Shown piece by piece: positions 34,447-41,856 of a DNA stretch of 64,000 nucleotides. Each line of letters opens with the position of its first letter. The stretch's first letter is position 1. The position numbers and the translations under genes were made by a program. The DNA is from Nocardia cyriacigeorgica (lineage in GTDB: Bacteria; Actinomycetota; Actinomycetes; Mycobacteriales; Mycobacteriaceae): the NCBI RefSeq assembly GCF_010868145.1, contig NZ_JAAGUY010000029.1, positions 1 through 64,000 of the forward strand, given 5' to 3'. A model generated the notes under the pieces. It saw only the letters and a program-made list of their open reading frames with translations, ran no database searches and was not told the DNA's origin.

Positions 34447-36477
34447 ATGGAACACGCCGAGATCGAGACCGAGCTGCGCCGCTGCCGATCGCTGCCACAC
34501 GGGCGGACCCGTACCCAGCGGCTGGAAACGGCAGCGGCGGCCGCGCGCAGCGGCACCGATCGCGGGCTCGAGGGCAGTGTGCTGCTCGAGCTGGCGCGCT
34601 CGTACGTGTACGCAGGCGAACGCGATCTGTCGCCGGTCGCGTACGGCAGGTTGCTGGGGATCTATGACGCGAACCCGGCCGAGCTTGGTCATCTGACCCA
34701 CTCGCTGCATTGGCAGCTGAAGTGGATGACCTCGGATCTGATCTGGAATCCGGCCGTCGGTTTGCCGACGGTGGATCGCTGGCTCGACGAGCTGGAGAAC
34801 CGGTACCGGCAGCGCGGCTACAGTGCGCGTCCGGTGCTGAGCCTGCGCGCCGACATGGCCTGCGCGCTCGGCGACCATACCGAGGCGATTCGATTCCGGG
34901 ATGCCGCACTGGCCGCCGAACGTGACGGTATGTCCGACTGCGACGCCTGCGAACGCAACAGCTGGGGTGTCATCAGCGAGGCAGCCGGTGACGACGCGGC
35001 CGCGCTAGAGCACTGGAAACCGGTGCTCGACGGTGAACGGACCTGCGCGGAGGAGCCGCATCGGGTGTTGGCCAAGGCGCTGCTGCCGATGTTGCGCACC
35101 GGTCGCATCGCGGCGGCGCGCAGCGCGCATCTGACCGGATATCCGCTGGTCCGGCACAATATCGAGCTGCGTGCATCGGTGGGCCACCACATCGAGTTCT
35201 GTGCACTCACCGGCAATGAGGCTCGGGGGCTCGAGATCCTCGCCGAACACAGTGGCTGGATCGCCGAGCAGGCCGCCGATATCGCGAACCGGCTGTCGTT
35301 CATCACCGGGGCGAGCGTGCTGCTGCGCCGGTTGTCGGCGTTGGATATGGGTGAGTTGCCGATCGGCGCCGGAACCGTGGCATCGGCGCTGGCCGAACTC
35401 GAACCCGAAATCGAGCAGCTGACGCGGCGCTACGACGCCAGGAACGGCACCGACGAGTTCAGCCGGCGCGTCACTGCCAGGCTGACCAGGCAGCCGCTGG
35501 TCGAACTTCTGCCCCTCGGCCTGCGTGGGCGCCTGCCCGTCGAAGCACCGCTGCCGGCTGCCACGGCGGCCGGTGGTTCGGCAGCCGTGGCCCGGGTATC
35601 GGCGCCGTCGGGCGACGAAGAGCCGACAGCGGAGGTAGTCGACCGGTCGGCCGAGGCGACGCGGCTGATCGAAGCGGCCACCGCGCGTCTGCACACCGAC
35701 GCGGCGGCCGCCGAGACCCAGCTGCGGCGGGCCATGGCGGTCGGTACCGGTGCATTGCCCCGTGAGGATCTGGCCCGGTTGAATTCGCTGCTGGTCTCGG
35801 CGTTGGCGGGGCAGCAAGGACGCGAACTCGACTTGGCCGACGCCGCGCTGTACGCCGCGGCCCGCTGGTCGGGCTTATCGGATGCCGACGCGGCGCACCA
35901 CAGCTGCGTCGCGGCCCGCGCCTTCCATCGCGCGGGGCAGCACGGGCCCGCGGCCGCGCTGTTCGAGCAGGTTGTCAGCGACCCCGACCTGGGGTATCCG
36001 GCCACAGAGCTGGCTGTGATCGGCGCGCAGTACGGTGCGTCCCTGTCCGAGCTGCGCCGCTACGCCGACGCCGCGCACCAGTACGTCTCGGCCGCGATGC
36101 TGATCGAGAAGGTCCCCGGATATGACGAACTCCGGGCCGAACTGGCCGGATCGGCGGCGCAGGCGCTTGCGCGGGCCGGGCGCAGCGGCGAGGCGCGGGC
36201 GGCGTACCTGCGGGCGGCCGACCTGTGGGGTGGCCTCGGCAAGATCGCCGCGCGAGCCGAATGCCTGCGTCGGATCGCGTGGATGCAGACCTGGGACGAC
36301 GACGCCGACTCCGCGGCACCGGCCTGGCAGGCAACCATGGATGCCCTGGTCGCGGAGCTGACCGCCGCGGCAGGCGAGGAAGGCGCGACCGACGTCGACG
36401 CGGAACTGGAAATCACCCGATCCCAGCTGGCCGAGATGGGCGAGGAGTTCCGGACCGAGGAGCCGGAGGACCGTTAG
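34447..36477 (+). CDS. large TPR-like helical repeat protein, putative Hsp90 partner
   Basis: 676 residues, almost wholly helical. Several degenerate tetratricopeptide units can be traced (LELARSYVYAGERDLSPVAY, LRADMACALGDHTEAIRF, CVAARAFHRAGQHGPAAALF, AAQALARAGRSGEARAAYLR), grouped in two blocks (~1-330 and ~415-650) joined by an Ala/Pro/Glu-rich linker at ~375-410. Its ATG comes one base after the Hsp90-like stop, so the two are translationally coupled. No enzymatic motif. The C-terminus is acidic (EFRTEEPEDR). Confidence 0.75.
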   Translation: MEHAEIETELRRCRSLPHGRTRTQRLETAAAAARSGTDRGLEGSVLLELARSYVYAGERDLSPVAYGRLLGIYDANPAELGHLTHSLHWQLKWMTSDLIWNPAVGLPTVDRWLDELENRYRQRGYSARPVLSLRADMACALGDHTEAIRFRDAALAAERDGMSDCDACERNSWGVISEAAGDDAAALEHWKPVLDGERTCAEEPHRVLAKALLPMLRTGRIAAARSAHLTGYPLVRHNIELRASVGHHIEFCALTGNEARGLEILAEHSGWIAEQAADIANRLSFITGASVLLRRLSALDMGELPIGAGTVASALAELEPEIEQLTRRYDARNGTDEFSRRVTARLTRQPLVELLPLGLRGRLPVEAPLPAATAAGGSAAVARVSAPSGDEEPTAEVVDRSAEATRLIEAATARLHTDAAAAETQLRRAMAVGTGALPREDLARLNSLLVSALAGQQGRELDLADAALYAAARWSGLSDADAAHHSCVAARAFHRAGQHGPAAALFEQVVSDPDLGYPATELAVIGAQYGASLSELRRYADAAHQYVSAAMLIEKVPGYDELRAELAGSAAQALARAGRSGEARAAYLRAADLWGGLGKIAARAECLRRIAWMQTWDDDADSAAPAWQATMDALVAELTAAAGEEGATDVDAELEITRSQLAEMGEEFRTEEPEDR

Positions 36478-36528
36478 CCGCTATCACGACAACGGTCGTG
36501 CACCGCGCACCCGTTAAGCTCGGCACTC

Positions 36529-37170
36529 ATGCACACGACAGGCCGGCCTCGACGCAAACTCGGGGTGATGGGCGGAACGTTCGACCCCATCCACCACGGC
36601 CACCTGGTCGCAGCCAGCGAGGTCGCCAACCGATTCGACCTCGACGAGGTTGTCTTCGTGCCCACCGGACAGCCATGGCAGAAGGTGGACAAGCAGGTCA
36701 GCCCGGCCGAGGACCGCTACCTGATGACCGTTATCGCCACGGCATCCAACCCGCGGTTCTCGGTCAGCAGGGCCGATATCGACCGCGGTGGGGTCACCTA
36801 CACCGTCGACACCCTGCGTGACCTGCGATCACAGCATCCGGATGCCGAGCTCTACTTCATCACCGGAGCGGACGCGCTGGCCAATATCCTGACGTGGCAG
36901 GATTGGGCGGAACTGTTCGACCTGGCGAGATTCGTCGGGGTGAGCCGTCCGGGTTACGAACTGCACACCGATCATCTCGAGGAGCATCTGCGTGATCTTC
37001 CGAATGATGCGGTGACCATGATCGAGATCCCGGCCCTGGCGATCTCGTCGAGCGAATGCCGCCGCCGCGCCGCTGAGAACCGGCCGGTCTGGTACCTCGT
37101 CCCCGACGGTGTCGTGCAGTACATATCGAAGCGGCACCTGTATGTGCCTGCAGAAGCGGAAGGTAGCTGA
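36529..37170 (+). CDS. nadD: nicotinate-nucleotide adenylyltransferase
   Basis: 213 residues. GGTFDPIHHGH at 15-25 is the nucleotidyltransferase signature with His22 and His25; ITGADALANILTWQDW and the C-terminal ISSSECRRRAAENRPVWYLVP complete the family pattern. It joins ATP to nicotinate mononucleotide in NAD synthesis. It begins the nadD-rsfS-gpgP-octT-degV run found in the same order as Rv2421c to Rv2417c. Confidence 0.95.
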   Translation: MHTTGRPRRKLGVMGGTFDPIHHGHLVAASEVANRFDLDEVVFVPTGQPWQKVDKQVSPAEDRYLMTVIATASNPRFSVSRADIDRGGVTYTVDTLRDLRSQHPDAELYFITGADALANILTWQDWAELFDLARFVGVSRPGYELHTDHLEEHLRDLPNDAVTMIEIPALAISSSECRRRAAENRPVWYLVPDGVVQYISKRHLYVPAEAEGS

Positions 37171-37198
37171 GCGTGAGCGAGCGCAGCGAGGTGCGAGG
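37171..37198 (+). repeat. short dispersed repeat-like element between nadD and rsfS
   Basis: Between the nadD stop and the rsfS start lies GCGTGAGCGAGCGCAGCGAG followed by GTGCGAGG. This sequence is familiar as a short intergenic element scattered through mycobacterial and nocardial genomes (recalled, not counted here). It can be read as GTG AGC GAG CGC AGC GAG, which often gives false VSERSE N-termini in annotations. The repeat also supplies the GAGG ribosome-binding site of rsfS. Confidence 0.5.
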
Positions 37199-37603
37199 AT
37201 GACGGCCTCTGTCGAAGCGGTGGAGATGGCGCGGGTCGCCGCACGGGCAGCCGATGAAAAGCTGGCTACCGATGTCGTGGTGCTCGATGTGTCCGAGCAA
37301 TTGGTGATCACCGACTGCTTCGTGATCGCGTCCGCGCCGAACGAACGTCAGGTCAACGCGATCGTCGACAACGTCGAGGAAAAGCTGCGCGCCGCCGGTC
37401 ACAAGCCGGTGCGCCGCGAAGGTACCCGCGAGGGCCGCTGGGCGCTGCTGGACTACGTCGACGTCGTGGTGCACATCCAGCACAACGACGAACGCAACTT
37501 CTATGCGCTGGAACGTTTGTGGAAGGACTGCCCGGTGGTTCCGGTCGACGGCATCGCCGCGCCGGCGACCACTGCCGCGGAGACTTCCGAGGATGGCGAG
37601 TGA
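37199..37603 (+). CDS. rsfS: ribosome silencing factor RsfS
   Basis: 134 residues from ATG 37199. Conserved segments: LDVSEQLVITDCFVIASAPN and EGTREGRWALLDYVDVVVHI, typical of the RsfS/Iojap family, which binds ribosomal protein uL14 and blocks subunit joining when nutrients are scarce. An in-frame upstream extension through the dispersed repeat is possible but unlikely. It ends in a GTGA overlap with the phosphatase gene. Confidence 0.95.
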   Translation: MTASVEAVEMARVAARAADEKLATDVVVLDVSEQLVITDCFVIASAPNERQVNAIVDNVEEKLRAAGHKPVRREGTREGRWALLDYVDVVVHIQHNDERNFYALERLWKDCPVVPVDGIAAPATTAAETSEDGE

Positions 37604-38262
37604 GTTCGAAGTACAGCCATGTGCGCAAGCTGATCCTGTTGCGCCACGGGCAGACCGAATGGAATGCCATCGATCGGATGCAGGGCCAGATCGACACCGA
37701 TCTCACCGAACTCGGCCGCCGCCAGGCCAAGGAGGCGGCGCGAGAGCTGGTGACCCACAATGCGATCGCCATCGTGTCCTCCGACCTCAAGCGCGCCTAC
37801 GAGACCGCGGTGGCGCTGGCCGATCACACCGGTATCGAGGTTGTCCGCGATCCACGTCTGCGTGAGACCAACCTCGGTGACTGGGAGGGGCTCGACCACA
37901 TGGAGGTCGATGCGGGCTATCCCGGAGCCCGGGTGGCATGGCGGCTCGACGCGAGCTTCACCCCGCCCAATGGCGAGAGCAAACTCGAGGTCGGTGCGCG
38001 TTCGCTCCCGGTGGTGCGAGAACTGTTCGCCGAGCGGCAGGATTGGCCCGGCGGGACTATCATCCTGGTGGCGCACGGCGGGCTGATCGCCGCCCTCACG
38101 GCAGCGCTGCTCGACCTGCCGCCACGGAGCTGGCCCGCCCTTGGCGGCCTGGCCAACACCAGTTGGGTGCAGCTGAGCAGCCACGGCCCGAGCATCGACC
38201 AGCCCGGCTGGCGCCTCGATGTGTGGAACGCAGCGGCGAAGGTAGCTCCCGATGTCCTCTGA
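37600..38262 (+). CDS. gpgP: histidine phosphatase, likely glucosyl-3-phosphoglycerate phosphatase
   Basis: 220 residues from GTG 37600 (GTGA overlap with rsfS). The phosphohistidine motif LLRHGQTEWN has His16; RxxET (RLRETNLGDWEGL) and VAHGG with His159 complete the active site. By synteny with Rv2419c (GpgP), between rsfS and the octanoyltransferase gene, it probably removes phosphate from glucosyl-3-phosphoglycerate in methylglucose lipopolysaccharide synthesis. On sequence alone a general phosphoglycerate mutase-like phosphatase is possible. Confidence 0.8.
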   Translation: MSSKYSHVRKLILLRHGQTEWNAIDRMQGQIDTDLTELGRRQAKEAARELVTHNAIAIVSSDLKRAYETAVALADHTGIEVVRDPRLRETNLGDWEGLDHMEVDAGYPGARVAWRLDASFTPPNGESKLEVGARSLPVVRELFAERQDWPGGTIILVAHGGLIAALTAALLDLPPRSWPALGGLANTSWVQLSSHGPSIDQPGWRLDVWNAAAKVAPDVL

Positions 38263-39679
38263 AGAGCCCCTCCGGCAAGTGCCGGATGAACTGTTCCGGA
38301 AGGTTTCCGCCAAACCGGAACGTGCCCTCCCGGATGCCCTGTTCGGGCCGCCGCCGACTCCGAGCCCGGCAACGCCGTCGCCGGAGACCGCCCTCGGCGC
38401 CGATAGGTCCGGCGCGGGAGCGGAGGCTGTGCCGGAGCCCCCCACCGAGCCTCCGGACGCCGTCGACGCTGACATGAAATCTGAGGCCGAGCAGGCAGGT
38501 CGGGATGAGATCGCTACGGCGGTAGCCGATTCGGCGGTGGGCTCGGCAGAACTGTCCGAGGCTGATCCGGTCGTGGATGGATCGCCGGATGATGCGGTTG
38601 TTGCCGCCGAACCGATCGCTGAGGGTGCCGACTCGGATCCGACATCATCCGTCGCAGACGTGACAAACGAGTCCGAACCTGCGCGTGACGAGGCAGTGAG
38701 TCCTGTTGCCGCGGTGCCGGACCGGACTACGGTCGACCCCGCCGATGCCGTGACCGGCGAGCCCGTAGCCGATGCGGCCACGATCACTGATCCGGATGCG
38801 CCGACGGTCGCTGTCGGGGCTGAATCCGCCGAAGCGGCCGGATCCGTGGCAGAGGTCGACGGTTCCGTGCCCGCGAACATCGATCCCTTCGCAGACAGCG
38901 AGCCCGCAGCTGCGGAGACGGGGGAGCGTGCGGCTGCTGCGGCGGAGGGCGCCGTCGCGGTGTCGCAGGAAGCTCCACGTCCCATCCTGTTGGTGATCGC
39001 GGACTCGCTGGCCTATTTCGGACCCGAAGGTGGCCTTCCGGCCGATCATCCCCGCATCTGGCCGAATCTGGTGGGTGCAGAACTGGATTGGGATGTCGAG
39101 CTGGTCGCACGCATCGGCTGGACCTGCCGCGACGGGTATTGGGCACTGATCGGTGATCCGCGGGTGTGGGCGGCGGTGCCGCGTGCCGGCGCCGTGGTGT
39201 TCGCCGTGGGCGGCATGGACAGTCTGCCTTCGCCGTTGCCAACGGCGCTGCGGGAAATGATCCGCTACCTGCGTCCGCCCGCTCTGCGGCGCGGGGTGCG
39301 GTCGGCCTACCAGTGGCTGCAGCCCAAACTGTCCAAGCTCGGTCGGCCGGTGGCACTTCCGCCGAAGGTCAGCGTGAGCTACCTCGAACAGTCGCGGGAG
39401 GCGCTGGCGCAACTGCGCCCGGACCTCCCGGTGGTGGCAGTGCTGCCCTCGGTGCACAACTGCGACGCATACGGGCGGGTCCATCGCGGGCGCGAACGTG
39501 CGGTGCGTGCGTTGCGCGCATGGTCGGGCCGGACTTCGGTACCGCTGGTCGACCTCGGGGAAGCGGTGCGCGACAACATCTTCTCCGATGCGGCCAACCC
39601 CGACGGCATCCATTGGGGCTGGGACGGGCACACCGCTGTGGCGAATGCGATGGTGAAAACCCTGCAGGAGGTTCGGTAG
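38252..39679 (+). CDS. octT: SGNH-fold octanoyltransferase OctT-like protein with long acidic N-terminal extension
   Basis: 475 residues, overlapping gpgP by 11 bases. The C-terminal ~235 residues are an SGNH/GDSL-type domain: ILLVIADSLAYFG (block I with the nucleophilic Ser), VVFAVGGMDSLPSP and NPDGIHWGWDGH with the Asp/His pair. The M. tuberculosis counterpart Rv2418c (OctT) octanoylates early glucosylglycerate intermediates of methylglucose lipopolysaccharide and is close to the size of this domain alone. Residues 1-~240 here are Ala/Glu/Asp/Val-rich low complexity with no predicted fold. The start is set by the overlap and ATG; an internal start would remove the extension. It belongs to the nadD-degV operon. 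Confidence 0.75.
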   Translation: MSSEEPLRQVPDELFRKVSAKPERALPDALFGPPPTPSPATPSPETALGADRSGAGAEAVPEPPTEPPDAVDADMKSEAEQAGRDEIATAVADSAVGSAELSEADPVVDGSPDDAVVAAEPIAEGADSDPTSSVADVTNESEPARDEAVSPVAAVPDRTTVDPADAVTGEPVADAATITDPDAPTVAVGAESAEAAGSVAEVDGSVPANIDPFADSEPAAAETGERAAAAAEGAVAVSQEAPRPILLVIADSLAYFGPEGGLPADHPRIWPNLVGAELDWDVELVARIGWTCRDGYWALIGDPRVWAAVPRAGAVVFAVGGMDSLPSPLPTALREMIRYLRPPALRRGVRSAYQWLQPKLSKLGRPVALPPKVSVSYLEQSREALAQLRPDLPVVAVLPSVHNCDAYGRVHRGRERAVRALRAWSGRTSVPLVDLGEAVRDNIFSDAANPDGIHWGWDGHTAVANAMVKTLQEVR

Positions 39680-39682
39680 TCC

Positions 39683-40522
39683 GTGGCCGTCGTGGTCGTC
39701 ACCGATTCGTCCGCGAGCCTGCCCGCCCACCTCGTCGGTGAACTGGGCATAGGCGTTGTGCCGCTGCATGTTCTGGTCGGCGACCGCGCGGCACGCGAGG
39801 GTATCGACGATCTCGACATCGACTACGGCTCCGATGCCGTGACCACCTCGGCGCCTTCGCCTGGTGAGCTGCGTGCCGCCTATGAATCGGCATTGGCCCG
39901 TAGCGGCGGCGACGGAGTGGTCGCGGTGCATTTGTCGCGCCAGCTGTCGGGTACCTGGGAGGCGGGCAGGCAGGCTGTGCGCGATATGGATGCGGCCGAC
40001 CGCGTGCGGCTCGTCGATTCGCTCGGTGCCGGATTGGCCACCGGCCTCCCGGTATTGGCGGCAGCCCGGCGTGCCTGCTCCGGCGCAGGCCTGGACGTGG
40101 TCTACGACGCGGCCGTCGCGGCGGCCGCGCGAGCCAGGACCTTCATTCTGGTGAACCGGACCGAGCAGCTACGCAGGGGTGGACGGCTCAGTTCCGCTGC
40201 GTCGTTCTTCGGCAGCGAGCTCGTCACCAAGCCGTTGTTGCAGATCGTCGGCGGCAAACTGGAGCTGCGCGAGAAGGTACGGACCCGCTCCAAGGCCTAC
40301 GCGAAGCTGATCGCCGCGGCCGTGGAAGCCGCGGGGGAGGACGGTGCGGCGGTGGCGGTGCAACATCTGGGCGCCCCGGAGGCCGCCGATACGCTGGCCA
40401 CGCAGTTGCGGGAACTGGTCCCCGGCGTGAATGAAGTGATCACCGCCGAATTCGGGCCGGCGCTGGCTGTTCATCTCGGCGTCGGGGCGGTGGGTGTGCT
40501 GGTCTTGCCCGGTGGGTGCTGA
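39683..40522 (+). CDS. DegV-family fatty-acid-binding protein
   Basis: 279 residues from GTG 39683, three bases after the octT stop. Family signatures: VVVTDSSASLPAHLVG, VVPLHVLVGD, VHLSRQLSGTWEAG and VRLVDSLGAGLATGLPVLAAA, and TFILVNRTEQLRRGGRLSS. DegV/FakB proteins hold a fatty acid for transfer to a kinase or carrier. Its linkage to octT is intriguing, since it could handle the octanoyl chain (inference). Same position as Rv2417c. Confidence 0.9.
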   Translation: MAVVVVTDSSASLPAHLVGELGIGVVPLHVLVGDRAAREGIDDLDIDYGSDAVTTSAPSPGELRAAYESALARSGGDGVVAVHLSRQLSGTWEAGRQAVRDMDAADRVRLVDSLGAGLATGLPVLAAARRACSGAGLDVVYDAAVAAAARARTFILVNRTEQLRRGGRLSSAASFFGSELVTKPLLQIVGGKLELREKVRTRSKAYAKLIAAAVEAAGEDGAAVAVQHLGAPEAADTLATQLRELVPGVNEVITAEFGPALAVHLGVGAVGVLVLPGGC

Positions 40523-40537
40523 CACGGGCGAATCCTC

Positions 40538-40560
40538 GCATCCGGTGAATGAACGGATGC
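40538..40560 (+). terminator. stem-loop after degV
   Basis: GCATCCG (40538-40544) and CGGATGC (40554-40560) form a perfect 7-base stem with a 9-base loop 16 bases after the degV stop. There is no T-run. It probably ends the nadD-degV transcript. Confidence 0.5.
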
Positions 40561-40597
40561 CTGCGTCCGACCGGTGAGCCGGCGTGTCCGAGCGAGT

Positions 40598-40622
40598 TGT
40601 GCACATGCTCGCAGTTATCCAC
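40598..40622 (+). other. DnaA-box-like sequences upstream of comEA
   Basis: TTATCCACA at 40614-40622 is a perfect match to the consensus DnaA box. TTGTGCACA at 40598-40606 differs by one base from the mycobacterial box TTGTCCACA. They are 65 to 90 bases upstream of the comEA start. No dnaA, dnaN or A/T-rich unwinding region is nearby, so this is not oriC. Confidence 0.4.
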
Positions 40623-40686
40623 AGGTTTCTCGAAATGCCTGGTCGGCATGGGCATACCGCACCTGGCCGGCCCTAGCGTTGCCGCC

Positions 40687-41856
40687 ATGTCACGACACGA
40701 GGAACGCGAACGGATCCGGGAACGACTCGGCGTACTGACCGCACGGGTCGGTGCGACCCGGGCGGCGACGGAACCTGCCACATCGACGCGATCGGGAACC
40801 ATCGCGAGATCGGTCGCGGCATCCCACCCGGAGTGGGAGGGGAACTCCGGGCGGGGGCGACGGTCGGCAACCGATACGCAGCGGGGTGGTGCCCGGCTCG
40901 GCGCATCGGATCCGCCAGGCAATTCAGGTCATGCGGAACCCGCAGGGGGCCATCCGGATTCGGTAGCCGATGCCCAGTCAGGGGGGTGGAACTTCGACGA
41001 GCTCCCACCCGACGACCCACCGAGAGACCAGGGTGACATCGAGGGGGTCGGCGAAGTGAAGGCGCCCGGCTGGCTGGACGATCCCGGCGGCTCCCGCCAT
41101 CGTTGGCGAGACCGGCTGGTGCCGTCACGCTTTCGGCGGGCGCGGATGGACCCGGGTCGGCGCGGGGTATTGACGATGGCGGGGGTCGGCCTCGTCGCGG
41201 CATTGGTCACGGTCGTGGTGCTGCTATGGGAACGACCAGTCGCGCAGCAGGTCCCGCCGGTTGCTGCGGTGTACACCGCAGCTCCGGTTCCGGGAGCTCC
41301 GCCGTCCGGTGCAGATCCGGCTGCACACACCGCTGCTGCACCCAACCCCGCACCGGATGGCGCCACTGCCGAGCTGGTGGTGAGCGTGGTCGGCCTGGTG
41401 CACAAATCCGGACTGGTCCGCGTTCCGCCAGGCTCGAGGGTCGCCGATGCGGTGGCTGCCGCAGGCGGGGCTCGCGAGGGCGCCGACCTGGCCGGGATCA
41501 ACCTTGCTCAGCGACTGGCCGACGGCGATCAGGTGGTCGTCGGAGCAGTGGACGCCGCGCCCGGCGGACCGCGCCTTGGCAGCACCACCATCGGGATGTC
41601 CGACCGAGCATCCGGCACTGCGAGTTCGGCCGCACCCGGCTCTGCCACCTCCTCGGCTCCGGCCACGCGAGTGAATCTCAACTCCGCCGCCGAATCCGAT
41701 CTCGATGCCCTTCCCGGCATCGGTCCCGTCACCGCCCGCGCCATCATCGCCTGGCGCACGACGAACGGCCGCTTCACCGATATCGAGCAATTGGGTGACG
41801 TGGACGGCATCGGCCCCGCCCGCCTGGCCAGGCTCCGCGACCTGGTGACGATATGA
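40687..41856 (+). CDS. comEA: ComEA-family helix-hairpin-helix DNA-binding membrane protein
   Basis: 389 residues from ATG 40687. Residues 1-155 are hydrophilic and disordered, and a single membrane helix lies at ~160-182 (GVGLVAALVTVVVLLW). A Pro/Ala linker is followed by an SLBB domain (VSVVGLVHKSGLVRVPPGSR) and a C-terminal double helix-hairpin-helix (VNLNSAAESDLDALPGIGPV and GDVDGIGPARLARL). ComEA binds DNA outside the membrane and hands it to the ComEC channel. It overlaps comEC by ATGA and matches Rv2415c. Confidence 0.9.
   Translation: MSRHEERERIRERLGVLTARVGATRAATEPATSTRSGTIARSVAASHPEWEGNSGRGRRSATDTQRGGARLGASDPPGNSGHAEPAGGHPDSVADAQSGGWNFDELPPDDPPRDQGDIEGVGEVKAPGWLDDPGGSRHRWRDRLVPSRFRRARMDPGRRGVLTMAGVGLVAALVTVVVLLWERPVAQQVPPVAAVYTAAPVPGAPPSGADPAAHTAAAPNPAPDGATAELVVSVVGLVHKSGLVRVPPGSRVADAVAAAGGAREGADLAGINLAQRLADGDQVVVGAVDAAPGGPRLGSTTIGMSDRASGTASSAAPGSATSSAPATRVNLNSAAESDLDALPGIGPVTARAIIAWRTTNGRFTDIEQLGDVDGIGPARLARLRDLVTI

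Noticed and set aside
40598..40622. Chromosomal replication origin
   Set aside because: Only two boxes, no A/T-rich region, and no dnaA or dnaN genes nearby.
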